DNA from: JAYODZ01 sp965660195
Lineage (GTDB): Bacteria; Pseudomonadota; Alphaproteobacteria; RS24
NCBI GenBank assembly: GCA_965660195.1
Contig: CBFHZM010000006.1
Location: 1 to 43,788 of the forward strand
Length of the DNA: 43,788 bases
Reading direction: 5' to 3'
This document shows, piece by piece, positions 24,645-33,901 of the stretch. Below the pieces are notes generated by a model. The model was not told the DNA's origin and did no database searches. It was given only the letters and a program-made list of their open reading frames with translations. Positions within the stretch are counted from its first letter, which is position 1, and every line of letters begins with the position of its first letter. Both the position numbers and the translations under genes were made by a program.

Positions 24645-25945
24645 AAATGCACCCGCTCGCTATAATCGCGCATCGCTCTGGCAAATAAGACAATGGCGAT
24701 CGGCGCTACAATAAGCCCCATTATGGCCATCGCCGGCGCGACCGCTGCCTCATCTTTTAAAACGGTTTGCATGATAAAGGCGACGGCAGTTGGACCCACA
24801 CCCATGCCAATAAGGTTGACGGTGACCACATAAAAGCCTGCGATGGTGCCGCGCATTTCATTCGGTGTTACAATTTGCAAAGCGTTGGTGATCAAGGCCA
24901 AGGGGAGGGTGACAAAGAAGCTCGCGAAGGCGACACAAAGTAAAGCCGCCGCGCCATCGTCTTGTAGGCTGCTCACGATCAAGGCCAAGCTGGCCCCCGA
25001 AGCACCAAAGATACAGATCCGTAGCGGGTAATCGCGGTAGCCGCGCGCCAATAAAAAACGGCCGGCTACGGGGCCAGAGACAACGCCGAGTGATCCAGCG
25101 AGGATTGCCGTCATGCCATAATACCGACCGGCGTCTCCCAAAGACCAGCCGAATTGGCGAGTGAACATGCTAGGCGTCCATGCTTGTAGCCCATAGAGCA
25201 TAACCACCATAAAGGGGACAGCGCCGAGAAGGGCAAGATAGATGCGCGGGTTTTGTCCGAGATAGGCAAAAACTTCGCGCATCGCTGGTTGGTCGCCACT
25301 GGGTGATGCTAAGTCTTTGCGCGGCGGTTCCCGCAAAACCGTAAATAGGGCTGCTAAAAGTAATCCCGGAGCGCCAACAACTAGCAGAGTGAGCTGCCAA
25401 GCTTTAATCTCGCCGATAAGGGGTAGCGACGGCGTGCCAGCTGTTTTTGCGTAAGTCATCACCTCAGCTCCGGCAATCAGCGCTAACCCACCACCAATAT
25501 AGGGCGCCATTAAAAATATGCTGACAGGAAAAGCGAGTTTTTCGCGCGGAAAATAATCGGCGAGCAATGACCAAGCAGCCGGGGTCACGCTCGATTCGCC
25601 GGCGCCGACGGCCATCCGCGCTAGAGCCAGCTGGCTATAGTTCCCAGCCAGCCCCGAGACCATGGTAGCAAGGCTCCAGACCACAATGCCGACGGCGACG
25701 ACACCAAAGCGTCGCATACGATCTACCAGTCGCCCAACGGGGACCGACATAATAATATAGGGGGCAACGAAAAGCATGCCTTGGAGATAGCTAAACTCAA
25801 TATCGCTGACGCCTAAATCTTGCTTAATCGGATCAACCAGTAAGTTGATGACCTGGCGATCGATAAAGGAAAATGAGTACGCAAGTGTTAATAAAAACGT
25901 TACATACCAAGCGGTACGCGGCGACGGATATTCAGATTGGTCCAC
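24641..25945 (-). CDS. MFS transporter (spinster-like)
   Basis: A 434-residue integral inner-membrane protein with about 12 hydrophobic helices. The opening YSFSFIDRQVINLLVDPIKQ and the loop GRLVDRMRRFGVV after helix 2 are typical of spinster-type major facilitator members common near aromatic and terpenoid catabolic genes. It starts at GTG 25945, with GGGGGAG about 7 bases upstream; no suitable ATG is available. It probably imports the pathway substrate or a periplasmic derivative, driven by the proton gradient. It is divergent from the TonB receptor at 26134, so the pair may move the same compound across both membranes. The direction of transport and substrate are inference. Confidence 0.9.
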   Translation of the reverse strand: MDQSEYPSPRTAWYVTFLLTLAYSFSFIDRQVINLLVDPIKQDLGVSDIEFSYLQGMLFVAPYIIMSVPVGRLVDRMRRFGVVAVGIVVWSLATMVSGLAGNYSQLALARMAVGAGESSVTPAAWSLLADYFPREKLAFPVSIFLMAPYIGGGLALIAGAEVMTYAKTAGTPSLPLIGEIKAWQLTLLVVGAPGLLLAALFTVLREPPRKDLASPSGDQPAMREVFAYLGQNPRIYLALLGAVPFMVVMLYGLQAWTPSMFTRQFGWSLGDAGRYYGMTAILAGSLGVVSGPVAGRFLLARGYRDYPLRICIFGASGASLALIVSSLQDDGAAALLCVAFASFFVTLPLALITNALQIVTPNEMRGTIAGFYVVTVNLIGMGVGPTAVAFIMQTVLKDEAAVAPAMAIMGLIVAPIAIVLFARAMRDYSERVHF

Positions 25946-26007
25946 CAGATGTCTCCCCCAAAACCTTTGGCCATTAGACGTAAATCACCTTTCGCTGTCT
26001 AGCCACT

Positions 26008-26022
26008 ATAATCAATGATTAT
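26008..26022. promoter_or_regulatory. Perfect palindrome between MFS and TonB receptor genes
   Basis: ATAATCA and TGATTAT form a perfect 7-bp inverted repeat around one base. It lies 63 bases upstream of the MFS start and 112 bases upstream of the receptor start, suitable for coordinate control of both. No cognate regulator is assigned. Confidence 0.42.
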
Positions 26023-26133
26023 GATAACCCGCTTTGGCATACTATTTTTTTATGACGTGTTCTCAACATCAAATACCCTTGATAGCCTTTTAAGTGGAGT
26101 ATTAACTCTGCTAATTTGGAGGGAAATCTAATC

Positions 26134-28394
26134 ATGTCAAAATATGGGTTACGAAAAGCTGTTGCGGCCCTAGCGCTCTTGAGTGCGGGAACGGTTGCTG
26201 TGGCGGCGCAACAAATCGATGAGGTCGTCGTGACGTCGCAAAAGCGGTCGGCAGCAATGTCGGTACAGGATATATCGGCTGCGATTACCGCTGTCGATGC
26301 TGGCAAAATAGAGGCAACGCAGGCTGTTGATTTGTCTGACATCGGTCGTCTGGCGCCGAATGCTGCGTTGCACCCGACTGCAACATTTACGGGTGCGGCA
26401 AACTTCTTTATTCGCGGTATGGGCGTCACTGGCTCAAACCGGACACTCGATCCTGCTGTAGGCGTCATTGTTGACGGCATTTACCTCGGTTACGTGATCG
26501 GCGCGAATATGTCGACATTCGATCGCGAAGCGATCGAGGTTCTGCGTGGGCCGCAGGGTACCTTGCAAGGCCGGAATGTTACCGGCGGTGCGGTTATTCT
26601 AAGAACGCGGCGTCCTGACGGCGAGTATAGAGTAAAAACCGACCTGACCTTTGGTGATTACAATCGTTTTGATGCTGCGGTCAGTGTCGAAGGCACAATT
26701 GCCGATGGCGTGGCGGCTAAGCTCGCGGTTCAAAGTCAACAACGCGATGGCTTCTGGGAAGATGATAATGGTGGCACTATCAATACTGCCCTTGTCCCCG
26801 CCGGTGCAACATATGACCCAATTGGTACAGGGCTCAGTGGTGATAAACCGGATGTTGATCGGCTGACCATTCGTCCAATGTTGTATTTCACACCAAACGC
26901 TGATCTGGATATTTCGGTTATTGCTGAATTTTTCCGCGATAAATCGGGGTCCTCAAACACTCGTTTCCTTAACCCAGCTAATCCTGTAGGATCTGGAAAA
27001 CGGGCCAGTGAATGGGGCTATGTAGCGCCAAGCGATCCCTATAAAATCAACCACAACTTGTTTGGCTATGGTGATCTTGAAGTTGATAGCCTGACCACGG
27101 AAATTAACTATCGTGGCTGGGGTGGGGTACTGACCGCCATTGCGGGTATTCGTGATCTCACTTACGATTCGAGCACAGACTTTGATGGATCACCGTTCAT
27201 TATTTTTGAATATCCCGACAATCACGAGGAGCAAGAGCAAACGACGATCGAGATTCGTTATGCGAATTCGCCGAGTGAAAAGCTGTCTTACGTTTTTGGT
27301 GTGAATTACTTTGACCAAGAATATTTTGTTGGTGAACGCCGTCGGATTGCTGGCGCGACCGGCACGTATTCTGACACGAAACAGGTAACCGAGATCGAGC
27401 ATACGAGCTTAAGTGTCTTCGGTGAACTTGATTATTTCATGACAGAGCAATTGAAGCTGACGGCGGGTTTGCGTTGGACCGATGAAGAGAAAGACGCAGA
27501 TTTCAGTGGTCACGGTGCCACCAGCGGTGGTTGTGATAACAATTTTGTTTGTACAGGACCGCAAGCGCATATCAAAGGTAATTTGAGCAATGACGACATA
27601 ACACCGAAAGTTGCTTTGACTTATTATTTCTCTGACGATGTCAGCAGTTATGTGAGTTACACACGCGGGTTCCGAAGTGGTGCCTTTAACAGTCGTGCAA
27701 CAACCGTGTTCCAATTTAAAAACCCGGCCGATCCCGAAACCGTGGACAGCTACGAAGTTGGTTTTAAATCTATGTTGTTAGATAAGCGGTTGATGCTCAA
27801 TGCAGCCTTCTTCCAAGCCGACTATACCGACATGCAAGTTGCCGAATCGGTAGCCTGCACCGCCGGAACCGATGGGTGCCCAGCAAGCGGCAATATTTCT
27901 AACTTGCAAAATGCCGGTGAAGCCAGCATTGAGGGGATTGAAATCGAGCTTGCGTTCCAGGCGACCGACGGGCTGCTATTGGAAGCTTCTTATGGGACGA
28001 CGGATGCGGAGTATGAAAAATTCCCCGGTCTGACGCCTGCGCAGGTTGCTGATAAACAATTCGAGCGCGTACCCGATTATAACTATGCTCTGGCGGCAAC
28101 CTATTCTGCCGACATGAGCGGCGGCGCTGCGCTCGATACACGAGTGTCATACAATTATCGCGACGATTATTGTAACGATGCCACCTGTAATGATATTATN
28201 NNNNNNNNNATGGTTTGCTTGATGCGTCAATTACTTATCGGGCACCCGATGATAAGTATCGGGTCATCCTCTTCGGTCAAAATATAAACGACGAGGACTA
28301 TGTCGACTTCGGTCTTATTCCGGGTATCCACTCGGTAACTTGGGGGGGCGCGCCGCGGACTTATGGTCTTCGGATCGTTTACGAATTGAACTAG
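26134..28394 (+). CDS. TonB-dependent receptor, interrupted by assembly gap
   Basis: A complete outer-membrane receptor of roughly 750 residues once the gap is allowed for. ATG 26134 follows GGAGGG. The signal peptide ends near AVAA at residue 25, followed by a TonB-box-like DEVVVTSQKR. The plug domain has FIRGMGVTGSNR and LRGPQGTLQGRNVTGG near residues 90-155, and the rest is barrel, including TRGFRSGAFNSRA. Ten Ns at 28200-28209 break it. The downstream bases resume the protein in a different frame from 28212: GLLDASITYRAPDDKYRV, then FGQNINDEDYVDFGL and a C-terminal YGLRIVYELN before the stop at 28394. The gap length is thus arbitrary; the missing length should be 2 modulo 3 if nothing else is wrong. 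A DUF3604 gene follows, as with the receptor at the left edge. Confidence 0.92.
28200..28209. other. Assembly gap (10 Ns)
   Basis: Ten consecutive unknown bases lie inside the TonB receptor gene. The receptor frame before the gap and the receptor-like frame after it differ, so the number of Ns is a placeholder and not the real distance. Confidence 0.97.
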
Positions 28395-28411
28395 CCCCCC
28401 ACCTCCTAGAG

Positions 28412-28437
28412 CCAGCAGCCTTTTCCTGGGCTGCTGG
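28412..28437 (+). terminator. Stem-loop between TonB receptor and DUF3604 genes
   Basis: CCAGCAGCC pairs with GGCTGCTGG across an 8-base loop, followed by TTCACTTT. It begins 18 bases after the receptor stop and ends 12 bases before the ATG of the DUF3604 gene, where a ribosome site would be expected. It may end part of the receptor transcripts and lower expression of the downstream gene. Confidence 0.6.
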
Positions 28438-28449
28438 TTCACTTTGGTT

Positions 28450-30219
28450 ATGACGATGATGAAATTGCCACGTGTTCTGACCGCCGTGTGTTGCGTAGTG
28501 CTATGGGCCACATCGACACTCGCAATAGATCAACCCGACCGTCCGCTGTGGGGTGATCTGCATGTCCATAGTAATTTTTCTTTCGATAGCTATTCTTTCG
28601 GTAACACCAATCTATCGCCTGAGGATGCCTATCGCTTTGCCAAAGGTGAGACGGTAACCGCCCATAACGGCATGGCCGCGCGATTACAGACACCGCTTGA
28701 TTTTTTGTTGGTCGCTGATCACGCAGAATATCTTGGTGTGTTTCTAGGGATCGAAAGTGGCGATGGGTTACTGGCAGGCTCGCCGATTGGACAACGCTGG
28801 AGCAATTACTTTGCCGCTGGCACGCAAGCGCCGATTTCGCGTGAATATGTTAAAATAATCGAACGGCAGGCCCCGATGGAGAACCTGCCCAGCGGATTTC
28901 AGCAGAATGCTTGGGCGCGGCTTACTGATCTCGCCGAACGCCACAATCAACCTGGTAAATTTACGACGCTGCTCGGCTATGAATGGACCAGCATGGTCAA
29001 AGGCAATAATTTACATCGCGTTGTCGTGTTTCGTGATGGTGCCGAAAAGGTTCAAAAGCTAAAACCATTTTCAGCGCTCGATGGTTTTGATCCAGAGGAT
29101 TTATGGCATCATTTGTCGCGTTATGAGGATCAAACGGGCGGGAAAGCCCTGGCTATCCCGCATAATGGAAATGTCTCTAACGGCCTGATGTTCGCACAAA
29201 CGCGGCTGGACGGTACAGCTCTCGATGCCGATTACATCGCCCGGCGCAAAAGGTTTGAGCGCCTATATGAGGTAACGCAAGTGAAAGGCGACGCGGAAAC
29301 CCATCCAGCTTTATCGCCGCAAGATGAATTTGCCGATTTTGAGACCTGGGATCAGGGTAATCTTAGGATGCTCCCGAAACACCCAGATATGTTGGCAGCC
29401 GAATATGCTCGGCCAGCGCTGAAAGCAGGGCTCGGCTTGCAAGCAAAATATGGTCAGAACCCATTTCAGTTTGGGCTCGTCGGTAGCACCGATACGCATA
29501 CGGCACTGAGCACCGCAGACGACAATAATTTCTTTGGAAAGTTCCTCGACTCGGAGCCCAGTCCAGAGCGAACCGCGACAGCCCTCGGTGGGCGTCTATG
29601 GGAAAACTGGCGCTTAAGTGCCTCCGGTTACACGGCGGTTTGGGCGAAAGAAAATTCGCGCGCCGCTATTTTCGATGCGCTCTACCGCCGTGAAGTTTAT
29701 GCCAGCTCTGGCCCCCGGATCAATTTGCGGTTTTTTGCCGGTTGGCAACTCTCAGCCGAAGACCTCAAAGCAGGATTGGTCGAGGCTGGTTATAAAAAAG
29801 GTGTTCCCATGGGCGGCGAGCTGTTTGCGCAGGCGCTCGAGGGTAAACCTGCAACGGATAAACTCGGATTTCTGATTGGCGCGATGAAAGATCCAGTGGG
29901 AAAAAATCTGTCGCGCGTTCAAATCATTAAAGGCTGGCGGGACGAGGCAGGGAATTTGCATGAGCAGATTACCGATCTTATTCCTGAGAGTTCGGGCGGT
30001 GTTCCTGAGGCACAAATTTTCTGGCAGGATCCAAACTTCGACGCCCGCCAAAGCGCCTTCTATTATATTCGTGTTCTCGAAGAGGAGAGCGATAGATGGA
30101 CGGCGCATGACGCCCGAAATTTTTCCATAAGCCTTAGAAACGATATTGTCACGAAAACACGAGAACGTGTTTATTCGTCACCAATTTGGATCCATCCTAT
30201 AGGAGTAAATCATGAGTAG
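28450..30219 (+). CDS. DUF3604 protein with Sec signal peptide, paralogue of 2313-4169
   Basis: A DUF3604 protein of 589 residues from ATG 28450 (ATGs at 28456 and 28459 are also possible; none has a clear ribosome site). The N-terminus is a Sec signal peptide ending near TSTLA, but unlike the copy at 2313 there is no lipobox, so it is predicted to be soluble in the periplasm or secreted. The same motifs are present in the same order: WGDLHVHSNFSFDS, ADHAEYLG, GYEWTSM, IPHNGNVSNG, KGDAETHP and GSTDTHTA. A metal-dependent hydrolase is inferred. The C-terminal YSSPIWIHP matches YSSPIWYTP of the paralogue. It follows a TonB receptor and overlaps the SDR gene start by 8 bases. Confidence 0.88.
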   Translation: MTMMKLPRVLTAVCCVVLWATSTLAIDQPDRPLWGDLHVHSNFSFDSYSFGNTNLSPEDAYRFAKGETVTAHNGMAARLQTPLDFLLVADHAEYLGVFLGIESGDGLLAGSPIGQRWSNYFAAGTQAPISREYVKIIERQAPMENLPSGFQQNAWARLTDLAERHNQPGKFTTLLGYEWTSMVKGNNLHRVVVFRDGAEKVQKLKPFSALDGFDPEDLWHHLSRYEDQTGGKALAIPHNGNVSNGLMFAQTRLDGTALDADYIARRKRFERLYEVTQVKGDAETHPALSPQDEFADFETWDQGNLRMLPKHPDMLAAEYARPALKAGLGLQAKYGQNPFQFGLVGSTDTHTALSTADDNNFFGKFLDSEPSPERTATALGGRLWENWRLSASGYTAVWAKENSRAAIFDALYRREVYASSGPRINLRFFAGWQLSAEDLKAGLVEAGYKKGVPMGGELFAQALEGKPATDKLGFLIGAMKDPVGKNLSRVQIIKGWRDEAGNLHEQITDLIPESSGGVPEAQIFWQDPNFDARQSAFYYIRVLEEESDRWTAHDARNFSISLRNDIVTKTRERVYSSPIWIHPIGVNHE

Positions 30220-30999
30220 CGCCTTGAAAATAAAGTCGCCATCATAACAGGTGCTGCTTCAGGCCTTGGTGCCGCTTGCGCTCATCGCTTTGCCGCCGAA
30301 GGCGCGCGCGTGGTCTGCGCTGATATAAAGTACGATGCCGTACAAGCCGTGGCCGACGGTATTGGTGAAAAAGGCGGTACCGCGCTCGCGTGTCAACTCG
30401 ATGTTTGTGACGAGGCAAGCAATCTTGATGTCGTTGCGCGCGCTATAGATGCTTATGGTCGTGTCGATACTTTGTTTGCTAATGCCGGCACAACCAGCGT
30501 TGGTCAAGCGCATGAAATTGATAAAGCTGAATGGGACCGCGTTATTGGTATTAATTTGACAGGCGTGTGGTTGGGGTGCAAGGCGGTATTACCCGAGATG
30601 TTAGCGCGAGGCGGCGGCAGCATTATCCTGCAAAGTTCAATAACGGGATTTACGGGCTTTCCATCGATCCTCGCTTATTCAGCAACCAAGGGCGCTCTCA
30701 TCGCTATGGCTAAGCAAATGACTGCGGACTATGCCGTAAATAACATCAGAATTAATGCGGTAGCTCCAGGGACTATTCTAACGCCCCTGGTGACCGAAAC
30801 TTATCGCTCTCGGGTGGCGCGCAATAATAACGGTCAGTCTTTGGACGATGCTTTGCACGAAACCGCGTTGCGTTATCCGATGAAGCGGTTAGGTGATGTT
30901 GAAGATATAGCGGCGCTCGGTGTTTATCTTGCCTCTGCAGAGGCAAAATGGGTCTCGGGCGCTGTCTTTCCCGTCGATGGGGGCTATTCCGCTTGTTAG
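30212..30999 (+). pseudogene. SDR family oxidoreductase with apparent 1-base frameshift near its start
   Basis: The ATG at 30212 has AGGAG at ideal distance and overlaps the DUF3604 stop, but its frame stops at 30245 after 11 codons. The SDR protein continues one frame away from about 30226: ENKVAIITGAASGLGAA, FANAG, the Ser in QSSITG and Tyr/Lys in YSATKGA, ending DGGYSAC. Inserting one C in the CC at 30222-30223 would join the frames and give the usual start M-S-S-A-L-E-N-K-V-A. No start codon upstream in the SDR frame avoids a stop (TAG at 30217), and the internal GTG at 30310 would lose the cofactor motif. Either a sequencing error, supported by the nearby assembly gap, or a very recent inactivation. 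The intact protein would be about 262 residues. Confidence 0.8.
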
Positions 31000-31391
31000 C
31001 CCCCGATCAGGGTAGCCACATCGTGAACGCGTTGCGTGTTGAAATAAAACGGCTTGATTTCGCAGACCTTGCCATCGCGGAAGAAAAAGACTTCGGCGAT
31101 TTCGATTTTTTGATCGGGGGCTTGTTTCGGTGTCAATGTTACCAGTGAGCAGGCACAGTTTTCGCCATACATGAGGTTGTCATAACTCAGTGTCACCCCG
31201 CCAAGCGTGGCGAAGACTTTCTTAGCTAATTCTCCAAGTGCATTTTTACCAACATGGATGCCGCCAAAAGGCAGGTCATCGGCTTCGGTGACTCGAAAAT
31301 CATCCGTCATGTTAGCCTGAATTTCCTGAATTTCCTCGGGCGTCCGGCCGTGATACAGCAATTTGATTAGGCGTTCATAGTCTTCTCTCAT
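30996..31391 (-). CDS. SnoaL-like (NTF2-fold) protein, paralogue of 11844-12233
   Basis: A 131-residue SnoaL-like protein. An in-frame TTG lies 6 bases upstream, but the ATG at 31391 has AAGGTAG in position. It shares with its paralogue the central DDLPFGGIHVGKNALGEL and the C-terminal EIKPFYFNTQRVHDV. It begins 12 bases after the Rieske gene at 31404-32606 on the same strand, forming a two-gene operon, and overlaps the SDR stop by 4 bases. In oxygenase operons a protein of this fold can be the beta subunit, but this one is too short and its closest relative here is far from a Rieske gene. A small isomerase or a binding protein is more likely. Confidence 0.8.
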   Translation of the reverse strand: MREDYERLIKLLYHGRTPEEIQEIQANMTDDFRVTEADDLPFGGIHVGKNALGELAKKVFATLGGVTLSYDNLMYGENCACSLVTLTPKQAPDQKIEIAEVFFFRDGKVCEIKPFYFNTQRVHDVATLIGG

Positions 31392-31403
31392 GCACAACTA
31401 CCT

Positions 31404-32606
31404 TTAAGCTTTAGAGAACAAAGAAATCAGTTTCTGGTCATCGGCCTCAATAAGTTTGCCGACCCATTCATGAAAAGCTTGCCCGCCGCCTTCATTACGA
31501 CCAAACCAGACATGATCTAGAATGCCCGCTTGCAGCGCGCGCTGTTGCCGACGTCCGGTATAGTAATCCTCATCGCGTACGACAATCTCGAGCGTATCGA
31601 ATTGCTTGTTAGCACCATCACGCTCGGCATCATTGCTTGGCTCTTTTTCCATGACGTAATATTGATGCGTGATGCTTTCGGTGACGTCATCACCGGGAAA
31701 TAATTGTGAAATCATCGCGCCGCGTGTATTGCCGCCATAAAAAGTAGCGATTGAAATATGTGGGAATATTGTCCAAATCCCCTCGAGCAAAGCCGTATCG
31801 GGCCATTCTGTCGGGTCCATTGCGGACATATCAATTTTACGACCATCGGGTAACTTATGAATTTTGAGAGGCTGGCAGGCACGTTGGTGCGGCCCCCAAG
31901 CAAAATAATTGGCCCGCGAATAAAAGTGCGCCCCAAAGGTCTTGGCATGCAAAACAGGCAAATGATACAGATCGAGATAGCCGTCATAGGCGGTTTTCCA
32001 GTTCGGACCTTCAATGCTGCGGGTGCGGAATAAGTACCAATCCTTGAAGCCGAACTGATCTAAGATTTCGTCATAGCCGCAGAGAAAATCATCAAGCTTC
32101 AGTTCACTTTTTGGGTTGAGGATCGCAAAAATCATCCCCGCCCGCTCTTCGGTGGGGAATGATTTCAGGCACAAGCTCGCCTTGTCGACTGTGCCATAAT
32201 CATTGGCATTGGCGATGCCCATCAGCGCTCCATCATTGCGGAATGTCCAGCCATGATAGTTGCAGGTAAATCGTTTGGCATTTCCCGACCCATCGGCGAT
32301 TGGGTTGCCGCGATGGGTACAGGAATTCAAAAAGGCTCTCGCCGAGCCATCGGCTTGACGGGTGACGAGAACTGGAATGCCGACAACTTCCATGGCTTTG
32401 TAATCCCCTGGGTTGGGGAGTTCGCAACTGGGGGCTAGCATAAGGGGAAGGCGGTGGAAAATTTGCCGCCGTTCGCGCTGAAACAGCGCCTCGTCTGTAT
32501 AAGCGCTTGCGGGCACCGCTTTTTGCTCATCCACCAGCGCCATTGTGTCGTTGACGCCGTGTTGCACCAGCTCTTTTGCCATTTCGATAAGTTTATCGTG
32601 CGACAT
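31404..32606 (-). CDS. Rieske non-heme iron oxygenase, large subunit, paralogue of 18207-19382
   Basis: A 400-residue Rieske oxygenase starting at ATG 32606 with AAGAGGTAG ahead. The [2Fe-2S] ligands are C96/H98 (CTHRG) and C115/H118 (CNYHG), the iron histidines H215 and H220 (YHLPVLHA), and the bridging Asp is in YDGYLDL. It shares the phrases ELPNPGDYKAME and VVRDEDY with the protein at 18207, showing recent common descent. It has no ferredoxin, reductase or genuine beta subunit gene beside it. A SnoaL-like gene follows after 12 bases, and the ACAD pair is divergent. The substrate is probably a ring or side-chain carbon of the same class of molecule as the paralogue's. Confidence 0.91.
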   Translation of the reverse strand: MSHDKLIEMAKELVQHGVNDTMALVDEQKAVPASAYTDEALFQRERRQIFHRLPLMLAPSCELPNPGDYKAMEVVGIPVLVTRQADGSARAFLNSCTHRGNPIADGSGNAKRFTCNYHGWTFRNDGALMGIANANDYGTVDKASLCLKSFPTEERAGMIFAILNPKSELKLDDFLCGYDEILDQFGFKDWYLFRTRSIEGPNWKTAYDGYLDLYHLPVLHAKTFGAHFYSRANYFAWGPHQRACQPLKIHKLPDGRKIDMSAMDPTEWPDTALLEGIWTIFPHISIATFYGGNTRGAMISQLFPGDDVTESITHQYYVMEKEPSNDAERDGANKQFDTLEIVVRDEDYYTGRRQQRALQAGILDHVWFGRNEGGGQAFHEWVGKLIEADDQKLISLFSKA

Positions 32607-32711
32607 GATCTACCTCTTACGCCGATTGTAACATAGAGATTTCGCCTGTTTTCCTATTAAATCCATGAGGTTGAGAAAAAACATGCGCAGCAATGATTTT
32701 CTTCATTTTTG

Positions 32712-32724
32712 ACCTATGTTAGGT
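32712..32724. promoter_or_regulatory. Perfect palindrome between Rieske and ACAD genes
   Basis: ACCTA and TAGGT form a perfect inverted repeat around TGT, 44 bases upstream of the ACAD start and 106 bases upstream of the Rieske start. It is the best-formed example of the ACCTA word found in several other spacers of this window. Confidence 0.42.
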
Positions 32725-32767
32725 ATGGAGTGAAGAGTTTAATTGTCAGAAATTGTTGGGGATTTAG

Positions 32768-33901
32768 ATGCAGAGTTTTGTTTCCGAGACAGTCAACTAC
32801 CCCGATCAGGCAGATAGCTTGCGGGCTGATATTCGAGCTTTGATCGCGCGTTTCTCCAACCAATGGACGCCGCGTGAGCGGGTCAATTGTTGGACTAATT
32901 TCAATCCGGAATTTTCGCGCGCCCTTGGCGAGGCTGGTTTTATCGGCATGATCTGGCCTAAGCAATTTGGCGGGCACGAACGCTCAGTCCTCGAGCGTTA
33001 TATTGTGCAAGAAGAGTTACTTGCGGCGGGTGCGCCGATCGGGGCACATTGGATTGCCGATCGCCAAAGCGGTACATTGATTTTGCGTTATGGCAATGAC
33101 GAATTACGAAACTATTGGCTGCCCCGCATCGCGCGCGGAGAAGCTTTTGCCTGTATCGGCTTGAGCGAACCTAATGCTGGATCGGACCTTGCTAGCGTGC
33201 GCACCAATGCGCGGCGCGATGGCGATGACTGGGTGATTAACGGCCAAAAAATTTGGACGACCGGGGCGCATATGGCGCATTTTATGATTGCGTTGGTCCG
33301 GACCGAGGCTGGATCGGAACGCCATCAAGGCTTGTCGCAATTTGTCATTCCAATGGACGCGGAAGGGGTTACGACGCGACCAATTACGGATTTATCGAAT
33401 GGCAAGGATTTCAATGAAGTGTTCTTCGACAATGTCCGCGTGCCAGCGCATGCCTTGTTAGGAGCAGAGGGTAATGGTTGGGAGCAAGTGACAGCCGAGC
33501 TTGCGATTGAGCGGTCAGGACCGGAGCGTTATTTGTCGAGCTATCCGCTGTATGCCGCTTTGATTGACGAGGCCCGGACCATTCCGAGCCTGAAACAATT
33601 GGTTGGGCAACTGACAGCGCAATTGTGGACATTACGGCAAATGTCACTCTCTGTGATCGTCAAGCTTGGGCGCGGCGAGGATCCGGGGCTTGAGGCCGCC
33701 ATGGTCAAAGATCTCGGCAATAGTTTCGAGCAAGACATTCCGGCCTTGGTGCAAGGGGCGATGGACACACCCCTGTCAAATAATCGTCCTGTCGCGGAAA
33801 TGTTGTCTTATTTGTTGCAATTAGCGCCCTCATTCTCTTTGCGTGGCGGCACGCGGGAAGTGTTGCGCGGTATCATCGCACGCGGGTTAGGCCTACGATG
33901 A
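32768..33901 (+). CDS. Acyl-CoA dehydrogenase (FAD-binding subunit of a coupled pair)
   Basis: A 377-residue acyl-CoA dehydrogenase with intact middle-domain motifs: CIGLSEPNAGSDLASVRT near residue 130 and NGQKIWTTGAHMAHF near residue 158. The C-terminal domain ends with LRGGTREVLRGIIARGLG, the usual FAD-contact segment. The ATG is preceded by GGGGAT. The stop overlaps the start of the next ACAD gene by 4 bases (ATGA), so the two are translationally coupled. Such pairs form alpha2beta2 heterotetramers in steroid side-chain degradation (the ChsE1/ChsE2 type), acting on short CoA-thioester side chains of bulky rings. Substrate in this organism is unknown. Confidence 0.92.
   Translation: MQSFVSETVNYPDQADSLRADIRALIARFSNQWTPRERVNCWTNFNPEFSRALGEAGFIGMIWPKQFGGHERSVLERYIVQEELLAAGAPIGAHWIADRQSGTLILRYGNDELRNYWLPRIARGEAFACIGLSEPNAGSDLASVRTNARRDGDDWVINGQKIWTTGAHMAHFMIALVRTEAGSERHQGLSQFVIPMDAEGVTTRPITDLSNGKDFNEVFFDNVRVPAHALLGAEGNGWEQVTAELAIERSGPERYLSSYPLYAALIDEARTIPSLKQLVGQLTAQLWTLRQMSLSVIVKLGRGEDPGLEAAMVKDLGNSFEQDIPALVQGAMDTPLSNNRPVAEMLSYLLQLAPSFSLRGGTREVLRGIIARGLGLR

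Noticed and set aside
28198..28287. Receptor C-terminus read directly through the Ns, ending at 28287
   Set aside because: The residues after the gap in that frame have no receptor character; the frame from 28212 gives a normal barrel end, so the direct reading is an artefact of gap size.
30996..31391. SnoaL-like gene as the beta subunit of the adjacent Rieske oxygenase
   Set aside because: It is about 40-50 residues too short, and its closest relative in the window is not beside an oxygenase gene.
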